DNA from: Glandiceps talaboti
Taxonomy: Eukaryota; Hemichordata; Enteropneusta; Spengelidae
NCBI RefSeq assembly: GCF_964340395.1
Contig: NC_135552.1
Coordinates: 28,120,181-28,184,180, forward strand
DNA: 64,000 nucleotides
Direction: 5' to 3'
The notes below the pieces were generated by a model, which searched no databases, was not told the origin of the DNA, and was given only the letters and a program-made list of their open reading frames with translations. Shown piece after piece: positions 1 through 11,919 of this stretch (the first letter of the stretch is position 1; each line of letters begins with the position of its first letter). The position numbers and the translations under genes are program-made.

Positions 1-512
1 TGTTAGCATACATTTACTACAAACAGCAGCCCTATTCTATCATTACAATGGAAGACCTCTCCCGACTTGATAACTCCATATGTCGGTTGATCAGATGATA
101 AGATAATTATAGTTCCATCTTTTCATATTTCATGACATAATTCAGTGAGTGATACAAGGTTATCAGTACAGTCTGTATATGGGCGTTGACTAGAATATAT
201 CAAATGTTTTCAAATTCTGATATTTTGAGTTTGTTTTACAGGAAGGTAAAGCAACAACTTCTGAAACCAATGTTGTTGGTATATTGGCTGTATGTATATT
301 TTGCTTTATTGGTTGAATATTTTTCTTACATTTGATCAATTTAACTGTAGCATATAAATTGGTCATGATCACCCATCCCCTCCCCTCCCCTCCCTCTTTT
401 TCAATCACTGAAGAAAACAATTCTGACGATGTTGTAATGATGTACACATAAAGTTTTCACCTTTTTATTAGCACAACTTAACTGTATCAGAAGTGCTATA
501 GGCATGGTAAAG
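1..512. other. Gene-free stretch
   Basis: AT-rich sequence with no frame that resembles a known protein and no convincing splice-bounded exon. A C/T-rich tract lies near 375-400. I see nothing functional in it. Confidence 0.6.
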
Positions 513-619
513 TGTCTGTCTGTCTGTCTTTCAATGCATGAATGTATGTATGTGTGTGTATGTGTGTATGTATGTATGTATGTATGTATGTATGTATGTA
601 TGTATGTATGTATGTATGC
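513..619. repeat. (CTGT)n and (ATGT)n microsatellite
   Basis: A short CTGT run (about 513-530) is followed by a longer ATGT/GTGT tract (541-619). It is the first of many ATGT-type tetranucleotide tracts here. Open frames crossing it are low-complexity and not genes. Confidence 0.95.
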
Positions 620-3126
620 ATTCAACTTCATTAAACATACTTCTAGAAATCGTTATGTTATTTAAAAGTTATTAAATCTTACAAACACCCACATATATAC
701 ATATACATCTCCAGAATTTGAAAATACAAAAAAGTGTCTCATATCTGGCAAATGCATGGAAACATGCACTATTTCGGCGGCCCCTATGTCATGGCTAAAT
801 TTTTGAAAATTAAAAAAATATATAATTTTCTAATATAAACAAAACAAAACAAAAACATTTTGCACTGACGGACATTATTAATTATGGACTATTAATAGTA
901 GTAAGCTGAAGTGTACACTCGCTTGCACAGAAGGCCAGTTACGATACGACGTGATTGTCTGATAAATCAGCTTTTCAGACGTACTTGAATTATTCTAGGT
1001 TGAAGTGGCTCAGCTGTAAAGAGAATTCGATTATTGTTTTGTAGACTTGTTTACTCTAAAAGTCTCCTAATCCAATACTTCTAGTATTTCACTTTTACCA
1101 TTAGGACATACAGGTTGACTGGAATCTGCACAGTCTAGTTTCCGTGACGTCACATTGTTGACCTCTGACCTATTAAGAAACGGAATGTGGATTAATCGCC
1201 AGCATTAACCTTTCTGAATACTTTTCTGCATATTTTGTAAATTAGACTGCCATTAATTTAAACGGTTTAATTTTTTCTCAATCTCTTTGGCGATCACTAT
1301 ATGAGGAAATATCCATGCATTAGTTGAGAATTGTTTTCTGGAAAACCGAAGGCGAAGGTCGATTTTAGATGACATCTACATGCATATGGAATGTACACAT
1401 TTTGTACATTCGATATGCATGTAGTTGCGTAAGTTCTGATAACTGAACGCCTATAAAGCAAATCAGCAAAGCTATATTACGGACACATCATGTTACATCT
1501 GTAATTCTTAATATGTAAATTAGGAGTACTAAAATCGAGACAAATAAGATTTTAATGACCGTTCGTTTGTATCATTTATTTAAAATCCTTAAACTACCTG
1601 AATAATTTTAATACGAGGAACTCAGGAACGGTTTCAACATTGAATCATTGGTTTCAAAATTAATGGTAAACTATGCTTTGATTTCATGCCGATATTTTTT
1701 GTTAAATTTAGAAGAAGCAAAATACTAGCAGGGGAAGGTTTGACAGGACACATACTTGTGAAATTCAAAGGGTTAGACATTTAGTATTTAAAAAAAAACT
1801 GGGCTAAACCCAAAGCTTACATAATTACAGAAAACGCTGTCAACATATTGCAGCTATGTGAATATGGATCTGTGTTTAACGTTTCGGTATTCCCGAGGGT
1901 TTCACGTACATGAAAAGAAATCGTCCCCTTTTCAAAACAAATTAAATGAGTAGAAAAACTATATTGTGTGATGAAAATTTTGCCATTTTGTGATTGCAGA
2001 TGTTGTCCCGGCGTTTTTACATGTTAAATTCGAATAAACAAAACACATATTTTTTTTTTCAGTTTACCTTGATTAATTTTCATACCATCCACTTCATGAA
2101 TCAGAAAGTTTATTTGATATGGCGTCATATGTCACTTAAAATGGTACCTGGATTAGGGTAAATGCGGTCCAAACGGATAATATTACACGTTTTATTCTGT
2201 TTTCAAATAGGTTCAATGAATAATGAAGCAAGTAGTTACATCTATCGTTTTGACAATGAAACACTTTTTATAAAACCGCTTGTATATTTCATTCTAAGCG
2301 TTACAATTTTTTGCTATATTTTGTCTTCATTCAGTTTGTAGGATGACTTATTGGTAAGTTATTGTAGTTAATAAAAAAATGTCTTGTTGCCCAATTATCG
2401 ATTTTTTTTATACAACAAACAAATTGACTACATCAACTGATCAGTTGTTTTCTGTAAAAAAAAAAGAAAAGAAAAAAAAAAAAGGTTTTCCAATTGGTGC
2501 CTGAAAGTCAAATTGAAAAGTCGAGTCATATTTAATTGGAAATCCACCCATTGCCATGGCAACGATATTGGTGACAGTGAGAGTGATAGCTGAAGAACCA
2601 TTTTAGAATTATGATTAAATTGTCTTCCATGTAGTTCTGGTTTGATTTTTAACTGGTAGGTAAAGCCTCAGACAACCAGGTAAAGCCAGTAGTTACACAT
2701 ATAAATGGGGGTCATAATGCCAAACGTGCAAGCCCAGATTTTCCCGACAGTTAAATCAAAATGAAACAATGGGACATTTGAACATGTGTACAATATTCTA
2801 AGTTATCTTGAGGCATTGGTAATATTATGAAATGCACAATTATATGCACTATTTCTAAATATTTGGCAGAAATATACATGAACTGAATATCCATGACAAC
2901 ACGCGTTTGAAAGATATAGATATAATAAATACGTTATACTGGAGGTTAGCATCTGCCCATTTCGAACTTAGCAGACACGTAGCAATTTCGTATTGTTTAC
3001 TTCAACATGTACATAGCAAACATGAACCAGATATAAATAAATAACACGTTTTGACCTGAAATGTGTCAATATAACTTAAATAGTCACAAATCCAAGGAAC
3101 TATGTACATGTCGAACTGAAATATAC
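620..3126. other. Gene-free stretch with one hairpin
   Basis: No frame over 60 codons with protein-like content and no exon was recognised. A/T homopolymers are common (for example 2457-2484). The one structured item is the hairpin at 1376-1424, listed separately. Confidence 0.6.
1376..1424. repeat. Near-perfect 49-nt hairpin
   Basis: The left arm 1376-1396 (ctacatgcat...) pairs with 1404-1424 over 21 positions with one mismatch, around a 7-nt loop (acatttt). The flanks do not pair. It is shorter than a usual animal pre-miRNA, so it may be a foldback fragment. Confidence 0.8.
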
Positions 3127-3220
3127 ATATACTGACTTTACATACAGCCCATTTCAACATATACTGACTTTACATACAGCCCATTTCAACATACACTGAC
3201 TTTACATACAGCCAATTTCA
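3127..3220. repeat. 32-bp tandem repeat, three copies
   Basis: Three adjacent copies of a 32-bp unit (atatactgactttacatac...) start at 3127, 3159 and 3191. The third has two changes and is slightly short. A frame that starts at its end (3220-3471) has no protein-like features. Confidence 0.9.
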
Positions 3221-3800
3221 TGTTACTGTTCACTGTTCGATACGCCCATAGACAGTGGAGGGGACAACTGTCTGTGTATGATACAACCATGCAGAAACCA
3301 ATGTTTTACACAAAGATAGCACGATTGCAATTTCTTCTACATTTTGTCTATTTTAAACGTATTGTCACCATAGACAGACAGACCATACACAGGCACCAAT
3401 GCTATGATGTCTGCATGGTGGCACATTTAGTTCATTTGATTTCATTTATTTATAGCCATGATAATATCTAATGATTAGCCGGTATGGGTTTGTTTGCATA
3501 TTGCGTGCCTGTTTGGCGGCATTATCAAAATAAACTGTTATTCAACTTTGCTGCTGAGTAGGCAATGTTGTGACTATTATAGCTAGCTCCACTTCAATGC
3601 ATCAGGGCGTGTTCAGTAATGTAACAACATGTTGCAGTATTTCATCGTTCATACTTCGATTGAAAGCACTGTAATTAGTGTAGTATGTACAGTTTGCATC
3701 GAACAGAGCCGATGAATACTAACACAAAACGGGCTGTATGTACATCGTATCACGAACTGAAATATGCACACATCGAACTAAACTGAATACGCAACATGCT
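3221..3800. other. Gene-free stretch
   Basis: No recognisable gene, RNA or element. An 83-codon plus-strand frame (3220-3471) has unremarkable composition and no splice or family support. Confidence 0.5.
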
Positions 3801-4137
3801 GTGGCCATATGGGTGAGGATTGGGTATTTATTTTGGATTTTTAATTTATAAAACAATTTTATCATGGCTTCCTACTTGAAAATTTAATGTGAAACAACAT
3901 ATACCAAGTCCTTGTTTGTAACTCGATAAATTGCTAAAGACTGATAAATGTGTAGAATATTTGTTATTGTACGTACAACAACAAACTTTTTTTATTCATT
4001 TTTTTTGCAATGCATTGAGTTGCAAACACAGACTTGGTCAATTCACACTGGTTTTTTTTAAAGAATTAAGCCATCATAAAATTGTGTTATGAATTGAAAA
4101 TTCAAAATAAATACCTAATCCTCATCCATATGGTCAC
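3801..4137. mobile_element. Palindromic foldback element, MITE-like
   Basis: The whole 337 bp is an imperfect palindrome. The left end (gtggccatatgggtgagg) matches the reverse complement of the right end (ends ccatatggtcac at 4137). The match continues inward for about 140 bp per side, including a second well-kept block (accaagtccttgtttg near 3903 against caaacacagacttggt near 4025). The centre is the perfect 12-mer ttgtacgtacaa at 3967-3978. No coding capacity is seen. I found no convincing target-site duplication, so the superfamily is unassigned. Such structures usually come from non-autonomous DNA transposons. Confidence 0.8.
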
Positions 4138-4907
4138 TTTAAAATGAAATGTGCAAATGTCTTCTTCTTTTTAAACTGGGCGTCTGCGATTGTCTGAGTG
4201 TCTGTTAGACAACAGTATTGATTGTCGATATTTGATACTCTCTCATCTATTCCCTCGTCCATAGGCAGATATCACTGGATTTAACACAAAAAACGATGTC
4301 TAGACAATATTTCTTTCTAATATTCATTTAGACTTTCAGATTTGAGTACCAATTACAAGTACATACTGCTATAACAGTTTTGGCCTGGTACTTTTGTGAA
4401 CTATAGTGCATACGTTGACAAAATCTTAATCACTGCTGTGTTCTGTTCTCTAGAACCAAAAGAATGCTGTAGAGGCTATCCTAACATATGCGAACTTACT
4501 CCGGGTTTTTTTTCTACATATAGTCCGTCTGGACATCGTCACTAGGAAAGGACAGGACAGGTAGATATGATAGGGTCTTCCGTACAATTGCATCCCAGAC
4601 ATTAACCACACAATTTGACTGACATGTATGTTTCTTGTAATGTAGATATTATACAAGATATTTATTTGTCAATGTCTTCTGAACGAGTTAAAAATTCTAC
4701 CCAGACTGATAGTAGTAGAAATTGGGTATTTTGATTAGATATTACCAGAGGAGTACATATAGAAAGTTTAACTAACATATATTCTGTCTAAATGCCTGTA
4801 TTTTTGGTAAAGGGAGTGATGTCTTTTTAACAAAGTAAAACTCACTATATTTTGTTGGTTGCAAATTTATATTAGATTAAATCTACATCTCATTGGGTGA
4901 TGTACTG
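4138..4907. other. Gene-free stretch
   Basis: No gene recognised. The segment near 4740-4830 is a diverged match to 5940-6030 (shared words agtttaa, catatatt, aaatg), so both may be worn copies of an element that flanks the 27-bp array. Confidence 0.4.
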
Positions 4908-5778
4908 AAATAACTACTACCAGGGTAGTAAATATAATAACTACTGCCAGGTTAGTAAATATAATAACTACTACCAGGGTAGAAAATATAATAACTACTA
5001 CCAGGGTAGTAAATATAATAACTACTGCCAGGTTAGTAAATATAATAACTACTACCAGGGTAGTAAATATAATAACTACTACCAGGGTAGTAAATATAAT
5101 AACTACTACCAGGGTAGTAAATATAATAACTACTACCAGGGTAGTAAATATAATAACTACTGCCAGGGTAGTAAATATAATAACTACTACCAGGGTAGTA
5201 AATATAATAACTACTGCCAGGGTAGTAAATGTAATAACTACTACCAGGGTAGTAAATATAATAACTACTGCCAGGGTAGTAAATATAATAACTACTACCA
5301 GGGTAGTAGATATAATAACTACTACCAGGGTAGTAAATATAATAACTACTACTACCAGGGTAGTAAATATAATAACTACTACCTGGGTAGTAGATATAAT
5401 AACTACTACCAGGGTAGTAAATATAATAACTACTGCCAGGGTAGTAAATATAATAACTACTGCCAGGGTAGTAAATATAATAACTACTACCAGGGTAGTA
5501 AATATAATAACTACTGCCAGGGTAGTAAATATAATAACTACTACCAGGGTAGTAAATATAATAAATACTGCCAGGGTAGTAAATATAATAACTACTACCA
5601 GGGTAGTAAATATAATAACTACTGCCAGGGTAGTAAATATAATAACTACTACCAGGGTAGTAAATATAATAACTACTGCCAGGGTAGTAAATATAATAAC
5701 TACTACCAGGGTAGTAAATATAATAACTACTACCTGGGTAGTAAATATAATAACTACTACCAGGGTAGTAAATATAAC
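4908..5778. repeat. 27-bp minisatellite, about 32 copies
   Basis: Tandem units of 27 bp (core actactaccagggtagtaa) run for 870 bp. Units alternate between taccaggg and tgccaggg variants and one unit has an extra trinucleotide near 5344. Each unit contains the dyad ACTACC-AG-GGTAGT, so single strands could form serial small hairpins. The unit includes TAA in frame, so no long frame exists. Confidence 0.97.
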
Positions 5779-6267
5779 AAGTTCACCTTACATTTCTTCT
5801 GTCTAAAATGTTTTAATTTCTAATAAACGCGAAGCTATGGTTTTGAAACCAATGAGGAACGCTGTCTTTCGTTGCCCCCCCCCCCCTCCCCCCCCCGCCC
5901 CAGTGTATTATGAATTACTAGGATAACATCTTGTCTGAGGATTTCTAGATAGTAAGTTTAATCGCCATATATTCCCTCCAAATGTTTTTATTTTATGTAA
6001 ACGGAGTTAGTAATGATATTGACCGTCTGTGTATTTGCAGTAATACCGTTGAACCGTTGATTTCACTTCAGTGATTGCTACAATCAGATAGGATTAAACG
6101 CTGAAAGCACTAGACTATAACGATATCTTGACTAGGATAAGTTTGGAGATGACATTTACAAAAAACAGAAGCCTCTTTATCTACAAAATTGCTCGGCCAT
6201 TAGTAATCAAATCTAATTACACAAACGTAATGAGTGTCCTCACTGTCAGTATATATATGTAGTTCAG
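5779..6267. other. Gene-free stretch with poly-C tract
   Basis: A C-rich homopolymer lies at about 5874-5900. The part near 5940-6030 resembles 4740-4830. No gene seen. Confidence 0.5.
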
Positions 6268-6395
6268 TGTATGTATGTATGTATGTATGTATGTATGTAT
6301 GTATGTATGTATGTATGTATGTATGTATGTATGTATGTATGTATGTATGCATGCATGTATGTATGTATGTATGTATGTATGTATGTATGTATGTA
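6268..6395. repeat. (ATGT)n microsatellite
   Basis: About 128 bp of nearly pure ATGT repeats, with an ATGC interruption near 6349-6356. Confidence 0.97.
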
Positions 6396-7216
6396 GACCT
6401 TTCGTGTTGGGTCTATGGTTTGTACCATGAAATAGTTATGGACAGGAGACTAACTTTATCAGTAGCCAATAAGGAAATTACCATATCTTTCGCAAACGAA
6501 ATATATACCATTGAAGTTTGCAATATTTGACCAACAGATAAAATTACTCTCTAGGCCATATGATGACAACTTGGAAAAGTGTGATAATAGGATTATATAG
6601 CCAGGGCGATATTCTTAACTTTTACACAATAGAAAATCTCGTACAAGCTTAGTCAAGTGTCATACATTCAGACAAAATGGAAGAGACAGTGTGGAAGTGA
6701 GGAAACTACGAGATCATGGGAAGTGAAACGGGGATCCCTTCCAACGGTTATATCCTCTAGACTAGATTTACATTCGTGACCTGCCTTTGACATGTTAAGA
6801 TCACTACAAATTCGTACAATCATCTCCGAGTGTTACGATCGTAGATGCATTAGGTTCACTATGTTATCATTACTTGGATCCAGACTCATTTTTTGCCAGG
6901 CCAATTTAGTATTATAAGAAATATATAAAGTTCATTTCTCCATGTCCTCAACTCTACGTCGATGGAATTTTAGGTTATCGTGTGTCGGTGTTATGCCAGA
7001 CAGAAGGTGTGACTTATCATTACGTTAGGGATGCCATAATTTCGATTCGTGTAATTAGTGTCTAGAGCTAAAAACGTCGTGAAAAAAAATGCACTGTTTA
7101 CGTTTGCGTTATAATCCTTCTTGCTTGATGGTACAAACAGCTTACAGCCCTCTTGGAGTGACAAATGCGGGTTATGCCCTTATTTGTCATCTGAATCCGG
7201 CGGGCTGTAACCTTTA
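6396..7216. other. Gene-free stretch
   Basis: No recognisable gene, RNA or repeat. The frame beginning at 7089 is open mainly because it runs into the next microsatellite. Confidence 0.5.
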
Positions 7217-7344
7217 TATGTATGTAATGTATGTATGTATGTATGTATGTAATGTATGTAATGTATGTATGTATGTATGTATGTATGTATGTATGTATGT
7301 ATGTATGTATGTATGTATGTATGTATGTATGTATGTATGTATTA

Positions 7345-7385
<41 letters not shown>

Positions 7386-7388
7386 GCC

Positions 7389-7465
<77 letters not shown>
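7217..7465. repeat. Compound (ATGT)n-(CTGT)n microsatellite
   Basis: ATGT repeats (about 7217-7341) switch to CTGT repeats (about 7347-7465). Both units are open in all plus frames because neither contains a stop. The 211-codon frame over it is a low-complexity artefact. Confidence 0.97.
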
Positions 7466-7469
<4 letters not shown>

Positions 7470-8142
7470 GCGTCTCTCTGGCTGTCTTTTTTTAAATACT
7501 TTCTTACCTACCTGCATGTCGATATGTATACAGTGACAAGTCTCAGGCTAATATTTCCATGTTATTTCTTTTACCATGGTAATGCCAGTAAAAGTGCAAA
7601 TAAAAAATCTGACATATCTGAGCTCGAGAGCGTGACGTTAATTGTTTGTTACCAATCAAGTGACGTCCACAATATTGAAAACAAAGTAGATAACTATAAG
7701 TGCATATCCCCTAGGGTCGTATAGAGGACACTGTAACACGGTTATCACTTTCTTTTTGACGTTATGTGCTAGATTAATGTTTCCATGGTGAAAGTGGAAT
7801 AATAACGGGAGGGTGCCGAGATTCAAATAACTGACGTAGGAATGAATAGAAGGGCAGCACAGCGGCAGTTATCCTTTTAACCACAGCCTTTAACGTTAAC
7901 ATTCACCATTCAATAAAGTGAGATATTTTATTATGTCAATGACTACCCTCATAATTGTCTATATACAGGTAAAACACAAAACTAAAATTGTGATCAAATC
8001 TTCTATATGTCATTGCAATTATCTAGTAACCATTCGTTTGTCAATGCGTCCTGTCAATATTTCACCCTGTCATTCATCGTGCTATCCACATATCCACCCA
8101 CACCCCCCTACCCATCCGTCCACCCACCAACCCATATGCATG
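7466..8142. other. Gene-free stretch
   Basis: No gene recognised. A short C-rich, CCACCC-type tract lies at 8090-8130 next to the following microsatellite. Confidence 0.5.
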
Positions 8143-8204
8143 CATACATACATACATACATACATACATACATACATACATACATACATACATACATACA
8201 TACA
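8143..8204. repeat. (CATA)n microsatellite
   Basis: About 60 bp of CATA repeats, equal to ATGT on the other strand. Confidence 0.97.
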
Positions 8205-9379
8205 AAGCACTGTAACTCGCAATGTGTCACTCCAGGGAAACGGACGATTTATACATAAAATTAACATAATTTGTAGTATAGCAGCTAACAGTTTGCAAAA
8301 TAGGATAAATCTGAGACTTCCGGGAAATTGACGATTTTCACACAAAATAATTTATGTTTATCAAAAAATATAAAAATAAGAGACAGAAAGGAGTCACTAA
8401 GAAGCCATTACTCTCCACAACTGTCCACACAGCAGTATACATCGTTATAAAGCTACGGTTTAGCATTTCCCTAGGTATGTTAAATAAAACACAGCGATAA
8501 AATGCAATCGCTTACTATTTGATAAAACTGACTGTATTTATTTGGCATTTCAAAGGCAATTGTTCAGTGAAGAATGTAGTAATAATTTGAAAACACAACA
8601 TCTGAAGACGACTTTTTAACTGTATATATTTGCATACTCAATCTTTGTATTCAAGAGTAGTTTTAGAGTGTCTCGGAATAAAAGCAAATGTAAGTCAATC
8701 TATGTGTATAGTTAAAATATACTAATTGAATAACATGACCCTGGAAATCTAGTCTTGCATTTCGACGTGAATCACCGAGGCCGTTCCCACGACAACACGA
8801 ATAGAGATGAGTTTTTATCTTTCCCGTTTGCCATGGAAACCATTGAAATGCTAGAAGGGATGTGATGAGATAAAGATCCATATGTGCGGAAGCTTTGCGT
8901 TACTATCAGATCGACCCAACCAAGAATTTCAAGCAGATGATAAAACTATTCATAATGATGGGCAATCTGGACTATTTTCGGCCAATTTTGGATGATTCAA
9001 ATGATTTGAATTCTTTGTTTACATCCTCAGCACCAAGTCTTCGTTAATGGTTAGGTCAGAGGTCATGGGCCATAGCAAGCTTCTTTCAACGGAGTTTTTT
9101 ATCTTCAGATTTGTGATGTGATTATCTATGTTGATATGATGTGACCTCACCTGGGTTGTTTTGTTTGATTGTGTTTTATGACTTCTAGTCAGACACGGCT
9201 TATCTCAATACGGTAATTCGTAAGTGATCAAGGCGGAATGAAGGCAGATCCTTTATTGACGAGGACTAGTTAAGTAATAGGAGAACGGAGAAATAAATAC
9301 TTAAGTAAAACTAAATTATTATTTACAAAAGCCCCAACATATTGCAATGTTAGGCAATAAAATGAGTCAAAGTAAAATG
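8205..9379. other. Gene-free stretch
   Basis: No gene or element recognised. A 72-codon minus frame at 8663-8881 has no family features. Confidence 0.5.
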
Positions 9380-9500
9380 TGACCCTCCCCCTAATACCAT
9401 GTTCTAAAATATGGCCCTCCCCCGAGAGCCGATTTGAAAAAAGTGACCCCCCCCCCCGATTCCATCCCCCCCCTTGTAAATACTGAAGGCTCCCTTACTC
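9380..9500. repeat. C-rich member of a local dispersed repeat
   Basis: Contains spaced ccctcccc motifs (gtgaccctcccc, atggccctcccc) and ends with cttgtaaatactgaaggctc. The region 10280-10440 carries a similar end (cttgtaattactgaaagctc, about 10407) and spaced ggagggtcat/ggagggccac motifs, which are the same motif in the opposite orientation. The two look like diverged, rearranged copies of one interspersed repeat. Confidence 0.5.
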
Positions 9501-9511
9501 TGGGTAAATTT

Positions 9512-9594
<83 letters not shown>

Positions 9595-9610
9595 TGACTG
9601 ACAGACAGAC
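9512..9610. repeat. (CAGA)n microsatellite
   Basis: About 98 bp of CAGA with two CTGA interruptions near 9593-9600. Frames through it on either strand are low-complexity. Confidence 0.97.
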
Positions 9611-9630
9611 TTTTGTTTTTTTGTTGTATA

Positions 9631-9803
9631 TTATCGTATCGTATCGTATCGTATCGTATCGTATCGTATCGTATCGTATCGTATCTTATCACATCACATA
9701 TCACATCACATCACATCATATAATGAATCACATCACATCATATAATGACAGGTCATGCCATGCCATGCCACCACACCACACCACACCACACCACACCATA
9801 TCA
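9631..9803. repeat. Pentanucleotide repeat series
   Basis: Three successive 5-bp repeats: TATCG (9631-9685), a TCACA-type series (9687-9735), then TGCCA and CCACA (about 9755-9798). They look like serial slippage of one drifting 5-mer. Confidence 0.92.
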
Positions 9804-10279
9804 CACGTACCTTCTCATCAAGTTACACAAGTCAGAGTATTTTGTAAACAATACATTGCCCCTAAAAGCATATATCATCTTTACATTTAGGGTTAGGGTT
9901 AGGTATCGTGATATCAAATGGCTGCTGACAATAGTCAGTTGTGGTGTGAGGAGAGGAGTGTGTCTCACAGGTGTAAAATGGGAGCCCTCGGGTAAGATAC
10001 CCGTGATAATGTTGTGGAGATGTTGACTTGCTCCCAACGATGTCAGGAGTGTGTCAATCTTTCATTGCGAGTTGAATGTGGCCGTTAGCTGAGTCAATGA
10101 GGTCGGGTATTTATTAATGTTACAGTAGTACCTTCACACACATCCACATGGCGGTAGTAGTGGTAAATTATCCAATGCCTTTAAAACTTTAAATATTGGT
10201 GGCAGCGGTGAGATGATGTCCTTACCATTGATTCTGGGACTCATGTCCTTTTACATATCTCTCTGACAGAACCTAACTC
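9804..10279. other. Gene-free stretch with short TTAGGG run
   Basis: Holds just under three TTAGGG units at about 9886-9903, a very short match to the common metazoan telomere repeat. Nothing else recognised. Confidence 0.5.
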
Positions 10280-10440
10280 ATGTTTTGATAGGGGGAGGGT
10301 CATGTTTTAGAGAAAGAAAGTTAAGGGAGGGCCACTTTTTAGCATGACGGAGTTGGGGGAGGGTCATATTTTATGCAACAATTGGAGCCTAATTTCCCCT
10401 AGCCCTTGTAATTACTGAAAGCTCCCTAAGTTTTGAACAC
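10280..10440. repeat. G-rich member of a local dispersed repeat
   Basis: Three spaced gggagggtcat/gggagggccac motifs are followed by cttgtaattactgaaagctc. It pairs with the copy at 9380-9500; the terminal word is in the same orientation while the purine-rich motifs are reversed. Confidence 0.5.
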
Positions 10441-11460
10441 ACAATTTATAGACTTTATAAGCAACTTTCCGTTCACATCGTAATGTATCAGTAGAGAATG
10501 TTCCATATAACCCCCCCCCCCCCATTGTACATGGTACCCATGTCATGATCATAGTATTTGATACCATAGCAACAATTGTTACCGTCTTTTATTTGTTGAA
10601 AGTCAGCAAGGTCGATACAGGTTCACTTTGTGTGACAGCCACAAGATGAATGACACTATAGCCTAAAGATTAAAGATCAAAAGTATTCAATAAATCATAA
10701 CCCAGATGTCATGTGATCATGTATTATAATAGTGTCATAGCGTCACCAAAGTCACTTATTTTATATTCGAGGACAATGCACTTTTTAACATCTACTTTAA
10801 TCTATGTTCAATACAGTAATAGTGAGTTGTAGTATATTACTTCTGTTTAGATTTGTTCTTTGTTTCATGTTATTGTACCTTTAACAACAACCCCCCCCCC
10901 CCCACACACACACACATACATATTATGTGTACTAATAAATAAACACAACCCGGAAACATACACTTTAATATCATGCATTTCTCAAAATCGTCAATTTCAT
11001 TGAAACCAAGACAGTCATTGCACGTTATATTTCACCAATAAATTACAGATTGAAGTATTGTTGTTTCATTACATGTAAACCAATAAATTACACCACTCAA
11101 GTGTTATTTCTCCTGTAACCTTGTAAATACGAGATACAATTCAATAACAGGTGATACATTGCATAATATTTAATCTCACTCTCTTAGTTTTAAAAACTAT
11201 TGTTAATAAACATTGTAAAATATCACCTTCTGTTGCTTGTTATCACATGACTTGAATAAAAGAGAAAACACGGAGGATTTTTTATACGTAGTTTAAATCG
11301 AGGATGTCATTTTGTGTGACCAAAATTTCAAAATATAATTGTAGTGGTAGTCAAAACCTAGATTCTTGTTTTCGTCTTTATTTAATTTTCATTAATGTAA
11401 TAGGGGGGACTATTTCTGTACTGTTTATCAATCTCGATACCACAGTGTCACAGGATAGGA
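10441..11460. other. Gene-free upstream flank of the START gene
   Basis: Contains poly-C runs near 10510 and 10891 and otherwise AT-rich sequence. No exon recognised. It may hold distal regulatory sequence for the gene starting at 11620. Confidence 0.5.
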
Positions 11461-11475
11461 TGATCAGCGTTATTC

Positions 11476-11580
11476 ATTGGTAGTGGTATTTGCATATTAA
11501 ATGTATTCCCTTTCGCAGTGGAAACGTACACTGTTCAACTAAGCACATAAATACCGCGACTGTTGCACTCAACGAACCAA
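11476..11580 (+). promoter_or_regulatory. Probable core promoter of the START gene
   Basis: A reverse CCAAT box (attgg, 11476-11480) and a perfect octamer ATTTGCAT (11488-11495) lie upstream of a TATA-like element cataaata (11546-11553). A plausible start at the TCA near 11569-11571 is about 25 bp downstream of the TATA-like box, leaving a leader of about 50 nt before the ATG at 11620. Motifs are seen; function is inferred. Confidence 0.45.
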
Positions 11581-11619
11581 GCCCATAACATAACTCGCTG
11601 TGCTGTGCGTGCTGTAATC

Positions 11620-11919
11620 ATGGCCGACGACGCAAACGCTGCTGCTGCTGCCACGGAGCAAAAACCTGACGAAAATGCCCCCGTCGAAGACAAACCAGAG
11701 GATGCCGCAGGCGACACGGAAACAGCAAAACAGGACGGCGAAGCCGCGCCCGTTCTTGTTGCGCCAACGGAGAACCCTTTTGGGGTGGACGATTTCGAAC
11801 ATATTTTACAAATGGAAGCTTCAGAGGGAGCTGACAATGGGTGGGAACCTGCCAAGAAGACTGCTGGTGCAGAGGTGTTTAAAAAGAAAGACAAAAATTC
11901 AGAAATCAACATGGTAAAG
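11620..11919 (+). CDS. START gene, exon 1
   Basis: Encodes residues 1-100, beginning MADDANAAAAATEQ and ending NSEINMVK. The acidic low-complexity leader (residues 1-50) passes into the start of the START domain (NPFGVDDFEHI, then GWEPAKKTAGAEVF). The donor is AAG|gtgagt, phase 0. The leader is GC-richer than the flanks because of its Ala codons. Confidence 0.92.

Noticed and set aside
7089-7724. 211-codon frame rich in MYVC and CLSV repeats, and similar frames at 6234, 19737-20221, 21354 and 21962-22582
   Set aside because: These are translations of ATGT, CTGT, CA or CCA microsatellites in several frames and on both strands.
9886-9903. TTAGGG units as a chromosome end or interstitial telomere
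   Set aside because: Fewer than three units; too short to mean more than chance.
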